Origin: Pseudomonadota bacterium
GTDB lineage: Bacteria > Pseudomonadota > Gammaproteobacteria > Burkholderiales > Burkholderiaceae_C
Length of the DNA stretch: 64,000 nucleotides
NCBI GenBank assembly: GCA_018241225.1
Contig: JAFEEG010000001.1
Span: 186,001 to 250,000, forward strand
Direction of reading: 5' to 3'
In this document: positions 43,518-52,041 of the stretch, in pieces
Numbering within the stretch: position 1 is the first letter of the stretch
Layout of the letters: every line of letters begins with the position of its first letter
The notes under the pieces: model-generated
Told to the model about the DNA's origin: nothing
The model's input: the letters and a program-made list of their open reading frames with translations, nothing else
Databases searched by the model: none
Translations under genes and position numbers: made by a program

Positions 43518-44705
43518 ATGGCCCTGACCATCAACCTCCCCACCGCCGGCGGCACGCTGGCGCCCTACACCCTGCAGGGCCGCGTGCTGGCACGCCCGCC
43601 CGCGGGCCTGAAGTTCAACCGCATCGCCTACTCGGCGGCGCACGTGGTGGCCGACCCGCTGGCCGCGGTCGACCCCTGGCTGCAGGCTGCCGTCGACTGG
43701 GACGCCACCATCGACTACCGCCGTCACCTGTGGTCGCTGGGCCTGGGCGTGGCCGAGGCCATGGACACCGCGCAGCGCGGCATGGGCCTGGACTGGAAGA
43801 CCTCGCTGGAGCTCATCCGCCGCTCCATCGACGCGGCCAAGGACGTACCCGGCGCATTCCTGGCCAGCGGCTGCGGCACCGACCACCTGGACATCGATTC
43901 GGTGAAGAGCGTGGACGACGTCATCCGCGGCTATGAGGAGCAGATGGCCGCCATCGAGGCGCTGGGCGGCAAGCTGATCATCATGGCCAGCCGCGCCCTG
44001 GCCCGCGTGGCCAGGAGCCCGGCCGACTACGAGCGCGTGTACGACCGCGTGCTGCGCCAGGCCAGGCAACCAGTGGTGCTGCACTGGCTGGGCGACATGT
44101 TCGACCCGGCGCTGGCCGGCTACTGGGGCAGCGCCGATGCCGACAAGGCCATGGACACGGCGCTGGCCGTGATCGCCGCCAACCCCGGAAAGGTCGACGG
44201 CATCAAGATCTCGCTGCTGGACAAGGACAAGGAAATCGCCATGCGGCGCCGCCTGCCCGCGGGCGTGCGCATGTACACGGGCGATGACTTCAACTACGCC
44301 GAGCTGATTGCCGGCGACGGCGTCGGCAGCGAACCCACGCACGGCAAGAGCGACGCGCTGCTGGGCATCTTCGACGCCATTGCGCCGGCCGCGAGCGCCG
44401 CGCTGGGCGAACTGGCCCAGGGCAACGAGCAGAAGTTCCACGACATCCTGGGCCCCACGGTGCCGCTGTCGCGCCACATCTTTGCGGCGCCCACGCGCTT
44501 CTACAAGACGGGCGTGGTCTTCATGGCCTGGCTCAACGGCCACCAGAAGCACTTCACCATGGTGGGCGGCCAGCAAAGCACCCGCTCGCTGCAGCACCTG
44601 GCCGAGCTGTTCCGGCTGGCCGATGCGGCGCATGTGCTGGAAAAGCCGGAGCTGGCGGTGGCGCGCATGAAGACGCTGCTGGCCCTGCATGGCGTCGAAG
44701 CCTGA
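43518..44705 (+). CDS. DUF993 dihydrodipicolinate-synthase-like protein
   Basis: A 395-residue protein of the DUF993 family, usually labelled dihydrodipicolinate synthase family. It shows a TIM-barrel-like pattern with FLASGCGTDHLD, LIIMASRALARVARSPADYERVYD, VVLHWLGDMFDPALAGYWG and VDGIKISLLDKDKE, the last containing a lysine that could form the Schiff base of an aldolase. Activity is not established for the family, but its steady company with Gfo/Idh/MocA oxidoreductases and sugar-phosphate-isomerase-like proteins suggests cleavage of an oxidised sugar product. The stop lies 7 bp before the next gene. Confidence 0.75.
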   Translation: MALTINLPTAGGTLAPYTLQGRVLARPPAGLKFNRIAYSAAHVVADPLAAVDPWLQAAVDWDATIDYRRHLWSLGLGVAEAMDTAQRGMGLDWKTSLELIRRSIDAAKDVPGAFLASGCGTDHLDIDSVKSVDDVIRGYEEQMAAIEALGGKLIIMASRALARVARSPADYERVYDRVLRQARQPVVLHWLGDMFDPALAGYWGSADADKAMDTALAVIAANPGKVDGIKISLLDKDKEIAMRRRLPAGVRMYTGDDFNYAELIAGDGVGSEPTHGKSDALLGIFDAIAPAASAALGELAQGNEQKFHDILGPTVPLSRHIFAAPTRFYKTGVVFMAWLNGHQKHFTMVGGQQSTRSLQHLAELFRLADAAHVLEKPELAVARMKTLLALHGVEA

Positions 44706-44712
44706 GCACGCG

Positions 44713-45591
44713 ATGCGCGACTTCTCGAACGACCACCGCTGGCTGTCGATCAACACCGCCACCGTGCGGCGCCAGAAGGGCGAAGAGGTGGGCCTGGCCC
44801 GAATCATCGACCAGTGCGCCGAGCATGGCGTGCGCGCCATCAGCCCCTGGCGCGACCAGGTGGCAGCCGCTGGCCTGGACAAGGTGGCGGCGCAACTGCG
44901 CGCGCACGGCATCGGCCTGTCGGGCTATTGCCGTGGCGGCTTCTATCCCGCGCCGGACGCTGCCGGCCTGAAAGCGGCGCTGGAAGACAACTACCGCGCC
45001 ATCGACGAGGCCAAGACGCTCGATGCGCCCTGCCTGGTGCTGGTGGTGGGCAGCCTGCCCGGCGCACTTGCCGGCAAGGCGGCCTACACGGACATCGGCC
45101 GCGCGCGCAACGAAGTCTTCGACGGCATCGCCGCCTCGCTGGAATACGCCCGCAAGGTCGGCATGCCCCTGGCCATCGAGCCGCTGCACCCCATGCAGGC
45201 CGCAGAGCGCGCGTGCATCAACACGCTGGAACAGGCGCTGGACATCTGCGATGCGCTCGACCCGCAAGACAGCGGCATGCTGGGCGTGGCACTGGACGTC
45301 TACCACGTGTGGTGGGACCCCAAGCTGCAGCAGCAGATCGCACGCGCCGGAAAAAAGCGCCTGCTGGCCTACCACGTGTGCGACTGGCTCACGCCCACGC
45401 GCGACCTGCTGAATGACCGCGGCATGATGGGCGACGGCGTGATCGAGCTCAAGAAGATCCGCGGCTGGATCGAGGCTGCGGGCTACGCCGGCTACAGCGA
45501 GGTCGAGATCTTCTCGACGCAAGACTGGTGGCAGCGCAGCGGCGAAGAGACGCTGGCCACCTGCATCGAACGGCACCGCAGCGTGGTCTGA
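44713..45591 (+). CDS. Sugar phosphate isomerase/epimerase-like TIM barrel
   Basis: A 292-residue xylose-isomerase-like barrel. Probable metal ligands are E in LAIEPLHPM, D/H in VALDVYHVWWDP, H in AYHVCDWLTP and E in YSEVEIFS, matching the E-D-H-E pattern of this fold. Family members are isomerases, epimerases or dehydratases of keto-sugars. ATG 44713 follows the DUF993 stop by 7 bp; an upstream start at 44689 would overlap that gene. It is the last gene of the apparent Bug-oxidoreductase-DUF993-isomerase operon. Confidence 0.78.
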   Translation: MRDFSNDHRWLSINTATVRRQKGEEVGLARIIDQCAEHGVRAISPWRDQVAAAGLDKVAAQLRAHGIGLSGYCRGGFYPAPDAAGLKAALEDNYRAIDEAKTLDAPCLVLVVGSLPGALAGKAAYTDIGRARNEVFDGIAASLEYARKVGMPLAIEPLHPMQAAERACINTLEQALDICDALDPQDSGMLGVALDVYHVWWDPKLQQQIARAGKKRLLAYHVCDWLTPTRDLLNDRGMMGDGVIELKKIRGWIEAAGYAGYSEVEIFSTQDWWQRSGEETLATCIERHRSVV

Positions 45592-45637
45592 CGAGCGCCC
45601 CGCGCACCAGGGGCACGGCTGTGCTGCAATGCGCAGC

Positions 45638-46735
45638 ATGGCCGGCCCCGATCTCGACGCCCTGCGGCGCTACGCCGTCGCGCGCACCCTCTTCACCCCC
45701 ACAACCCTCGGGCGCGCCATCGGCCGCCTGGGCTTCGTGCAGGCCGACCCGATCCGCGCGCCCGCACGCGCACAGGACCTGACGCTTCGCCACCGCGTGA
45801 AGGACTACCTGGCTGGCGACCTGGAGCGCCGCTATGCGCGCCTTCCGATCGAGGAGGACTGCCTGGTGAACTACGGCTTCCTGCCGCGCGAGCACCTGGC
45901 GCTCATGCATCCGCGCGAAGCCGCCAAGGCCTGGGACGCAGCCACCCGCCGCAAGGCCCAGGAGGTGCTGGACTTCGTTCGCGGCAATGGCAGGGTGCAT
46001 CCGCGCAAAGTCGAAGCGCACTTTGCCCATGGCCGCGTGCAGAACTATTGGGGCGGCTCCAGCAACGCCAGTACGCAACTGCTGGACGGCATGCACTACC
46101 GCGGCATGCTGCGCGTGGCCCGCCGCGAAAACGGCACGCGCATCTACGAGGCCGTGCAGCATGCGGCCCCGCTCGACGACAGCCCGACAGGCCGCGCATT
46201 TCGCGCCGCCGCGCTGCTCGAACTGGTGGTGCGCAAGTACGCGCCGCTGCCCGCTTCCAGCCTGGTCTACCTGACCCGGCTGCTGCGCTACGGCGCGCCG
46301 CACCTGCAGGCCCAGACCCAGGCCGCGATGCGCGAGGCGCTGGGCCTGCTGGCGAGTGCGCGCATCGACGGCACCACCTGGTACTGGCCGGCGGACGAGA
46401 ACCCCGCCTCGCGCCGCTGGGGCACCGACGACGCGCTGCGCCTGCTGGCGCCCTTCGACCCCATCGTGTGGGACCGGCGGCGCTTCGAGCTGCTCTGGGA
46501 CTGGCGCTACAAGTTCGAGGCCTATACGCCGGCTGCGCAAAGGCGCCTTGGCTACTACGCGCTGCCGCTGCTGTGGCACGAGCAGGTGATCGGTTGGGCC
46601 ACGCTGTCGTCAAAAGATGGCCGACTCCAGCCCACCCTTGGCTTTGCCGCCAAGGCGCCCAGGAGCGCCGCCTTTCGCGCCGCGCTGGACGACGAACTGC
46701 ACCGCATGACCGCCTTCCTGGCCACCGGGCACTGA
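45638..46735 (+). CDS. Winged-helix DNA glycosylase-like protein (YcaQ/AlkX type)
   Basis: A 365-residue HTH_42/YcaQ-family protein. YcaQ unhooks DNA interstrand crosslinks with a Q-x-D motif; here it appears as Q35-A-D37 in LGFVQADPIRAPARAQDL. The later core LLAPFDPIVWDRRRFELLWDWRYKFEAYTPA is highly conserved in the family. This would make it a DNA-repair glycosylase for bulky or crosslinked lesions. Two starts are possible, 45629 and 45638; the second gives the more usual N-terminus, and neither has a good ribosome site. It stops 7 bp from the convergent PQQ dehydrogenase gene. Confidence 0.78.
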   Translation: MAGPDLDALRRYAVARTLFTPTTLGRAIGRLGFVQADPIRAPARAQDLTLRHRVKDYLAGDLERRYARLPIEEDCLVNYGFLPREHLALMHPREAAKAWDAATRRKAQEVLDFVRGNGRVHPRKVEAHFAHGRVQNYWGGSSNASTQLLDGMHYRGMLRVARRENGTRIYEAVQHAAPLDDSPTGRAFRAAALLELVVRKYAPLPASSLVYLTRLLRYGAPHLQAQTQAAMREALGLLASARIDGTTWYWPADENPASRRWGTDDALRLLAPFDPIVWDRRRFELLWDWRYKFEAYTPAAQRRLGYYALPLLWHEQVIGWATLSSKDGRLQPTLGFAAKAPRSAAFRAALDDELHRMTAFLATGH

Positions 46736-46742
46736 GCGGCCG

Positions 46743-48008
46743 CTACGGCGCGGCCTCGAAGCGCAGCAGCTTGCCGTTGGGGCTGGCGTCGGTGAGCATG
46801 TAGAGCCAGCCGTCCGGCCCCTGGCGCACGTCGCGGATGCGTTCGCCGCGATCGGCCAGCAGGCGCTCGCGCCCCGTCACCACATTGCCGTCGAGCGTCA
46901 TGCGCCACAGGGCCGTGCCGGCCAGCGCGCCGGTGAACAGGTTGCCCTTCCACTGCGGAATGGCATCGGCCGTGTAGAAGGCCAGGCCGCTGGGCGCAAT
47001 CGATGACTTCTGCCCGCCGGTCCAGGCCGAGCCGTCGATCTTTTCCCAATAGGTGACGGGCTGCTCCATTCCGGCCTTGGCCGTTCCCTCGCCCACCTGC
47101 GTGGTGGTGCCGTATTCCTGGCCATAGCTGATGATGGGCCAGCCGTAGTTGGCACCGGGCACGATGCGGTTGATTTCGTCGCCGCCCTGCGGGCCGTGTT
47201 CGCTGTCCCACAGCTCGCCGGTGGCCGGATGCAGGGCCGCCCCCTGCGGGTTGCGGTGGCCATAGCTCCAGATGGAGTCCTGGTGGGTGCCGGCCAATGC
47301 CGGGAACGGGTTGCCCGCCGAAGGGTTGCCGTCCGTGGTGATCCGCATGATCTTGCCGTTGTCGCGCGTCTTGTCTTGTGCAAAGCCGCGCTGCGAATCC
47401 AGCAGGCGCTCGCCCAGCGTGACGAAGAGCTGGCCGCCGCGGTCGAACACCAGGCGCGATCCGAAATGAGCGGTGCTGTCCACCTTGGGCTGCTGGCGGA
47501 AGATGACCACCAGGTTGCTCAGCGTGCGGGCGTCCGGGTCCAGCTCGGCGCGCGCCACGGCCGTACCGTTGGCGGTGGTCGTGCCTTCGGAAAAGCTCAG
47601 GTAGATGCGGCGGTTGGCCGCAAAGGCCGGGTCCACGGCCACGTCGAGCAGGCCGCCTTGCCCCGCCACCAGCACCGCCGGCACGCCGCTCACGTTGTCG
47701 CCGCCGGCCGGCGCGGAGCCATCGGCCTGGCGCAGGCGCAGCTTGCCGCCGCGCTCGGTGATGAGCATGCGCCGGTCAGGCAGGAAGGCCACGGCCCAGG
47801 GGCTGCTCAGGCCAGTGATGACTTCGGTGAGCTTGAGGGAGACGGCAGCGGGCGGATTGGCACTGGCCGGCGGGCTCGCCGCCGTATCGCCAGTGCCCTG
47901 GCCGGAGGACGTGGCGGCGGGCATGTTGCCGCCCCCACCGCCGCACTGGACGAGCGCTGCCGCCAGCGCCATCCAGAACGGCAATTGCCAAGTTGCGCGT
48001 CGTTGCAT
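46743..48008 (-). CDS. PQQ-dependent aldose sugar dehydrogenase (GSDH family)
   Basis: A 421-residue secreted soluble quinoprotein of the YliI/Asd type. After a hydrophobic leader ending LAAALVQC there is a Gly/Ser/Pro linker (28-55), then a six-bladed beta-propeller starting LTEVITGLSSPWAVAFLPDRRMLITERGGKLRL. Typical parts include SAHFGSR-like STAHFGSRLVFDRGG, YGHRNPQGAALHPATGELWDSEHGPQGGDEIN, and NYGWPIISYGQEY. It oxidises aldoses with electron transfer to the respiratory chain. The cysteine may be lipidated, but the lipobox L-V-Q-C is not canonical because of the Q. Confidence 0.85.
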   Translation of the reverse strand: MQRRATWQLPFWMALAAALVQCGGGGGNMPAATSSGQGTGDTAASPPASANPPAAVSLKLTEVITGLSSPWAVAFLPDRRMLITERGGKLRLRQADGSAPAGGDNVSGVPAVLVAGQGGLLDVAVDPAFAANRRIYLSFSEGTTTANGTAVARAELDPDARTLSNLVVIFRQQPKVDSTAHFGSRLVFDRGGQLFVTLGERLLDSQRGFAQDKTRDNGKIMRITTDGNPSAGNPFPALAGTHQDSIWSYGHRNPQGAALHPATGELWDSEHGPQGGDEINRIVPGANYGWPIISYGQEYGTTTQVGEGTAKAGMEQPVTYWEKIDGSAWTGGQKSSIAPSGLAFYTADAIPQWKGNLFTGALAGTALWRMTLDGNVVTGRERLLADRGERIRDVRQGPDGWLYMLTDASPNGKLLRFEAAP

Positions 48009-48082
48009 GCTGCACCCCGGTGGTCGAGTCGCCAGACCGCCGAGTATGCGCCGCGCCGCGCCGGCGCGGTGTCAGCCGGCTC

Positions 48083-49744
48083 TTACTTGAGCGCCTTGTA
48101 GCGCACGCGATGGGGCTTGGCGCCCTCTTCGCCCAGGCGCTTCTTCTTGTCGGCCTCGTACTCCTGGTAGTTGCCGTCGAAGAAGTACCACTGCGAATCG
48201 CCTTCGGCCGCCAGGATGTGGGTGGCGATACGGTCGAGGAACCAGCGGTCGTGGCTGATGACCATCACCGTGCCCGCGTATTCCAGCAGCGCGTCTTCCA
48301 GGGCGCGCAGGGTTTCCACGTCCAGGTCGTTCGAAGGTTCGTCCAGCAGCAGCACGTTGCCGCCCTGGATCAGCGTCTTGGCCAGGTGCAGGCGCCCGCG
48401 CTCACCGCCGGAGAGGTTGCCCACCTTCTTCTGCTGGTCCTGGCCGTTGAAGTTGAAGCGGCCGGCGTAGGCACGGCTGGCCATCTGGAACTTGCCGACG
48501 TTGATGATGTCCAGGCCGTCCGAAATGTCTTCCCACACGGTCTTGTCGTTGGCCAGCGCGTCGCGCGACTGGTCCACGAAGGCCATCTTCACCGTCTGGC
48601 CGATCACGACCTCGCCCGAATCGGGTTGCTCGCGGCCGGACACCAGCTTGAACAGCGTCGACTTGCCGGCGCCGTTCGGACCAATGATGCCCACGATGGC
48701 GCCGGCCGGAATGTTGAAGCTCAGGTTGTCGATCAGCACCCGGTCGCCAAAGCTCTTGCTGACGTTCTTGAACTCGATCACCTGGCTGCCCAGGCGGTCG
48801 GCCACCGGGATGAAGATTTCCTGCGTCTCGTTGCGGCGCTGGTATTCGATGTCGCTCAGTTCCTCGAAGCGGGCCAGGCGAGACTTGCTCTTGGCCTGGC
48901 GCGCCTTGGGGTTCTGGCGCACCCACTCCAGTTCCTTCTTCATGGCCTTGGCATGGGCTTCCTCGCCCTTTTGCTCGGCCTCCAGGCGGGCTTCCTTCTG
49001 CTCCAGCCAGTTGCTGTAGTTGCCCTTCCATGGAATGCCGCGGCCGCGGTCCAGTTCGAGAATCCACTCGGCGGCGTTGTCCAGGAAGTAGCGGTCGTGG
49101 GTAATGGCCACCACGGTGCCGGTGAAGCGCTGCAGGAAGATTTCCAGCCACTCGACCGATTCGGCGTCCAGGTGGTTGGTGGGTTCGTCCAGCAGCAGCA
49201 TGTCGGGCTTGGACAAGAGCAGCTTGCACAGCGCCACGCGGCGCTTTTCACCGCCCGAGAGCAGGCCGATCTTGGCGTCCCAGGCCGGCAGGCGCAGCGC
49301 GTCGGCGGCGATCTCGATCTGGTGCTCGGAGTCGGTGCCGGCAGCGGCAATCACCGCCTCCAGCTCGCCCTGCTCCTTGGCCAGCGCGTCGAAGTCGGCG
49401 TCTTCCTCGGCGTAGGCGGCGTAGATTTCTTCCAGGCGGGCCTTGGCGTTGTTGACTTCGCCCATGGCTTCGTCGATTTCCTGGCGCACCGTGTGCTCGG
49501 GGTTGAGCTTGGGCTCTTGCTCGAGGTAGCCGATGGTCAGGCCCGGCATGGGCAGCGCCTCGCCTTCGATCTCCTTGTCGATGCCCGCCATGATCTTGAG
49601 CAGCGACGACTTGCCCGAGCCGTTGAGGCCGAGCACGCCGATCTTGGCGCCGGGGAAGAAGGAAAGGGAAATGTCTTTCAAGATCTGCCGCTTGGGCGGC
49701 ACGGTCTTGGAGACGCGGTTCATGGTGTAGACGTACTGGGCCAT
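48083..49744 (-). CDS. ettA: Energy-dependent translational throttle protein EttA (ABC-F)
   Basis: A 553-residue ABC-F protein (E. coli EttA 555) that binds the ribosomal E site and throttles initiation by ATP/ADP ratio. Two ABC domains are present: Walker A GLNGSGKSS and LLSGGEKRRVALCKLLLSKPDMLLLDEPTNHLD in the first, GPNGAGKST and NLSGGERGRLHLAKTLIQGGNVLLLDEPSNDLD in the second. The linker with the arm region contains LEAEQKGEEAHAKAMKKELEWVRQNPKARQAKSKSRL. The start MAQYVYTMNRVSK is the family start. It is divergent from rhlE. Confidence 0.95.
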   Translation of the reverse strand: MAQYVYTMNRVSKTVPPKRQILKDISLSFFPGAKIGVLGLNGSGKSSLLKIMAGIDKEIEGEALPMPGLTIGYLEQEPKLNPEHTVRQEIDEAMGEVNNAKARLEEIYAAYAEEDADFDALAKEQGELEAVIAAAGTDSEHQIEIAADALRLPAWDAKIGLLSGGEKRRVALCKLLLSKPDMLLLDEPTNHLDAESVEWLEIFLQRFTGTVVAITHDRYFLDNAAEWILELDRGRGIPWKGNYSNWLEQKEARLEAEQKGEEAHAKAMKKELEWVRQNPKARQAKSKSRLARFEELSDIEYQRRNETQEIFIPVADRLGSQVIEFKNVSKSFGDRVLIDNLSFNIPAGAIVGIIGPNGAGKSTLFKLVSGREQPDSGEVVIGQTVKMAFVDQSRDALANDKTVWEDISDGLDIINVGKFQMASRAYAGRFNFNGQDQQKKVGNLSGGERGRLHLAKTLIQGGNVLLLDEPSNDLDVETLRALEDALLEYAGTVMVISHDRWFLDRIATHILAAEGDSQWYFFDGNYQEYEADKKKRLGEEGAKPHRVRYKALK

Positions 49745-50162
49745 GTCTCTCTGGTCGCTGGTGGAAACTTCGGGTGTGGGTCGAAAAAGCGGCTTCGACC
49801 TGGCGCGGATCCGGGCGGCGCGCTGAAAGAGCGTGTGCTCGTGCGCGACGGCCGGCCTGAAGCCCCCGAGTCTACCGCAGGCCCCTCGCGAAGGCCCGGC
49901 AAGGGCCCCGCGGCGCGCCGGAATCGGGCCTTTTCAGCGCCATGTCCCAAGTCATGAGACAATAGCGGTTGTTCGCGGCCCAGTCGACCGCAACACCGGC
50001 TCTTCGCCGGGGACGAGCGAAGCCTCCCGCGCTGGTATCCACAGCGCCCTGGCGGCCCTCTCTCTCCCGATCCTTTTCCATCCGCCTCAGACTGACCCGG
50101 CGTCAACGCGACTCCGGAATTGGCGGACACCACTGCGCCGTGAAAGGCGCCAAGTTGAATCA
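49745..50162. other. Divergent ettA-rhlE intergenic region, 418 bp
   Basis: No gene is supported here. A GTCGAA/TTCGAC hairpin (49780-49799) lies in the ettA leader. A weak -10-like ACAAT at about 49960 could start an rhlE leader of roughly 200 nt. The long untranslated leader is notable because DEAD-box helicase mRNAs are often controlled through their leaders, but I find no known riboswitch or cold-shock element. Confidence 0.4.
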
Positions 50163-51896
50163 ATGAACTTTGACGAACTGAAGTTGGCTCCGGCCATCTT
50201 GAAAGCCGTGCATGAGCAGGGCTACGAAAATCCGACCCCCATTCAGGCGCAAGCCATTCCTCTCGTCCTCGAGGGACACGACCTGCTCGCCGGCGCCCAA
50301 ACCGGCACCGGCAAGACCGCCGCCTTCACCCTGCCCCTGTTGCACAAGCTCTCCAAGGGCCAGAGCAAGACCAACAAATTCGGCAAGGACGGCATTGCCG
50401 CCCTGGTGCTGACGCCTACGCGCGAACTCGCCGCACAGGTCGAAGAGTCCGTGCGCACCTACGGCAAGAACCTGCCGCTGACCTCCACCGTCATCTTCGG
50501 CGGCGTGGGCATGAACCCGCAGATCGACCGCATCAAGCGCGGCGTGGACATCCTGGTGGCCACGCCGGGCCGCCTGCTCGACCTGCAGCAACAGGGCCAC
50601 CTGGACCTGTCCACCGTCGAGATCCTGGTGCTGGACGAAGCCGACCGCATGCTGGACATGGGCTTCATCCACGACGTGAAGAAGATCCTGGCCCTGGTGC
50701 CCAAGGAAAAGCAGAGCCTGCTGTTCTCGGCCACCTTCAGTGACGAGATCCGCGAGCTGGCCGGCGGCCTGCTGCGCAACCCGCAAAGCGTGCAGGTCAC
50801 GCCGCGCAACACCACGGTGCAGCGCATCACGCAGGTGGTGCACCCGGTGGGCCGCGGCAAGAAGAAGGCGCTGCTGGCGCACATCATCAACCAGAACAAC
50901 TGGAGCCAGGTGCTGGTGTTCACCCGCACCAAATTCGGCGCCAACAACGTGGCCGAGTACCTGGAGAAGAACGGCATCACCGCCATGGCTCTGCACGGCA
51001 ACAAGAGCCAGAGCGCCCGCACCCAGGCGCTGGCCGGCTTCAAGAGCGGCGAGATCCGCGCCCTGGTGGCCACCGACATCGCGGCGCGCGGCATCGACAT
51101 CGACGAGCTGCCGCACGTGGTGAACTACGAGATCCCCAACGTTTCGGAAGACTACGTGCACCGCATCGGCCGCACCGGCCGTGCCGGGCGCGAAGGTCAG
51201 GCCGTGAGCATGGTCTGCCTGGACGAAGAAGGCTTCATGCAGGAAATCGAGCGCTTCACCAAGCAGACGATTCCGGTGCAGGTCGTCGAGGGCTACGGCC
51301 CTGAAGAAGGCGAGCGCGCCGAGCCCATCGCCATGGGCCGCCAGACCATCTGGGGCGGCGCCGGCCGCCCGCCCAGCCGCGAGGTGATGCAGGCCGCAGC
51401 CAAGGCAGCGCGCCAGGAAATGATGCAGCGCATCCGCGACAACAAGGCGACCCAGGGCGCCGGTGGCCGCGGTGGCAACGGCGGCGCTTCGCGTGGTGCC
51501 GGCAACGGCGCCAAGCCCAACGGCGAGGCGCGCGACGGTGCCAACGGCAACGGCGGCAACGCCGGTCGTCGCCGCCGTCGCGGTGGTGCTGGTGGCGGCC
51601 AGAGCGCCGCGCGCGCACCGCAGCCGCACGGCACGCATCACGGCCAGCAGCATGTCAGCCACACGCACGAAGAACGTCAGCCGCGCCATCACGGCAACAG
51701 CCACAGCCCGACCCAGGCGGACGCCCTGGCGCACCGCCGCGCCGAATCCGGTGGCGGCTTCGGCGCCGGCCAGCCCGATCCGCTGCGCACCAGCGTCGAC
51801 AGCATGGGCGGCCGCGGCCGCCGTGGTGGCGGCGGCGGTGGTGGTGGCTACGGCGGTGGCAACCGCGGTGGCCGCTCCGGCGGCAGCTATCGCTGA
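50163..51896 (+). CDS. rhlE: DEAD-box ATP-dependent RNA helicase RhlE
   Basis: A 577-residue RNA helicase. The Q motif, motif [10 protein letters not shown] (44-52), Ia PTRELA, GG, TPGR, motif II DEAD (158-161), motif III SAT (189-191) and motif [13 protein letters not shown] are all present. A long low-complexity tail (about 420-577), rich in Gly, Arg, Asn and His and ending with [14 protein letters not shown], is usual for RhlE in Burkholderiales and aids RNA binding. ATG 50163 starts the standard [13 protein letters not shown]; the upstream frame to 49833 is leader. Roles are ribosome assembly and RNA decay, often at low temperature. Confidence 0.94.
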   Translation: MNFDELKLAPAILKAVHEQGYENPTPIQAQAIPLVLEGHDLLAGAQTGTGKTAAFTLPLLHKLSKGQSKTNKFGKDGIAALVLTPTRELAAQVEESVRTYGKNLPLTSTVIFGGVGMNPQIDRIKRGVDILVATPGRLLDLQQQGHLDLSTVEILVLDEADRMLDMGFIHDVKKILALVPKEKQSLLFSATFSDEIRELAGGLLRNPQSVQVTPRNTTVQRITQVVHPVGRGKKKALLAHIINQNNWSQVLVFTRTKFGANNVAEYLEKNGITAMALHGNKSQSARTQALAGFKSGEIRALVATDIAARGIDIDELPHVVNYEIPNVSEDYVHRIGRTGRAGREGQAVSMVCLDEEGFMQEIERFTKQTIPVQVVEGYGPEEGERAEPIAMGRQTIWGGAGRPPSREVMQAAAKAARQEMMQRIRDNKATQGAGGRGGNGGASRGAGNGAKPNGEARDGANGNGGNAGRRRRRGGAGGGQSAARAPQPHGTHHGQQHVSHTHEERQPRHHGNSHSPTQADALAHRRAESGGGFGAGQPDPLRTSVDSMGGRGRRGGGGGGGGYGGGNRGGRSGGSYR

Positions 51897-51939
51897 TCGC
51901 GCGACTTGCCTGGCTGGGGCTGCTTGAAGCCCCGCAAAC

Positions 51940-51970
51940 ATCCCTCCCCGCCTTCCTGGCTCGGAGGGAT
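51940..51970 (+). terminator. Rho-independent terminator of rhlE
   Basis: ATCCCTCC, 15-base loop, GGAGGGAT, then TTTTCTTTCC; begins 43 bases after the rhlE stop and lies before the convergent catalase-like gene. Confidence 0.85.
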
Positions 51971-52041
51971 TTTTCTTTCCGGGCCTTACGCGCCGAAACG
52001 TAGCAATAGCACTTGGATGCCGGGCTCTTGCTTCCTCGTGC

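Noticed and set aside
46743..48008. PQQ sugar dehydrogenase as a lipoprotein
   Set aside because: A cysteine follows the hydrophobic leader, but the lipobox reads L-V-Q-C with Gln at -1, which is not canonical, so I left lipidation as a possibility only.
50160..51941. A 593-codon antisense frame across rhlE
   Set aside because: It is the complement of a strongly conserved DEAD-box helicase; the protein is low-complexity Ala/Gly/Val and His without motifs.
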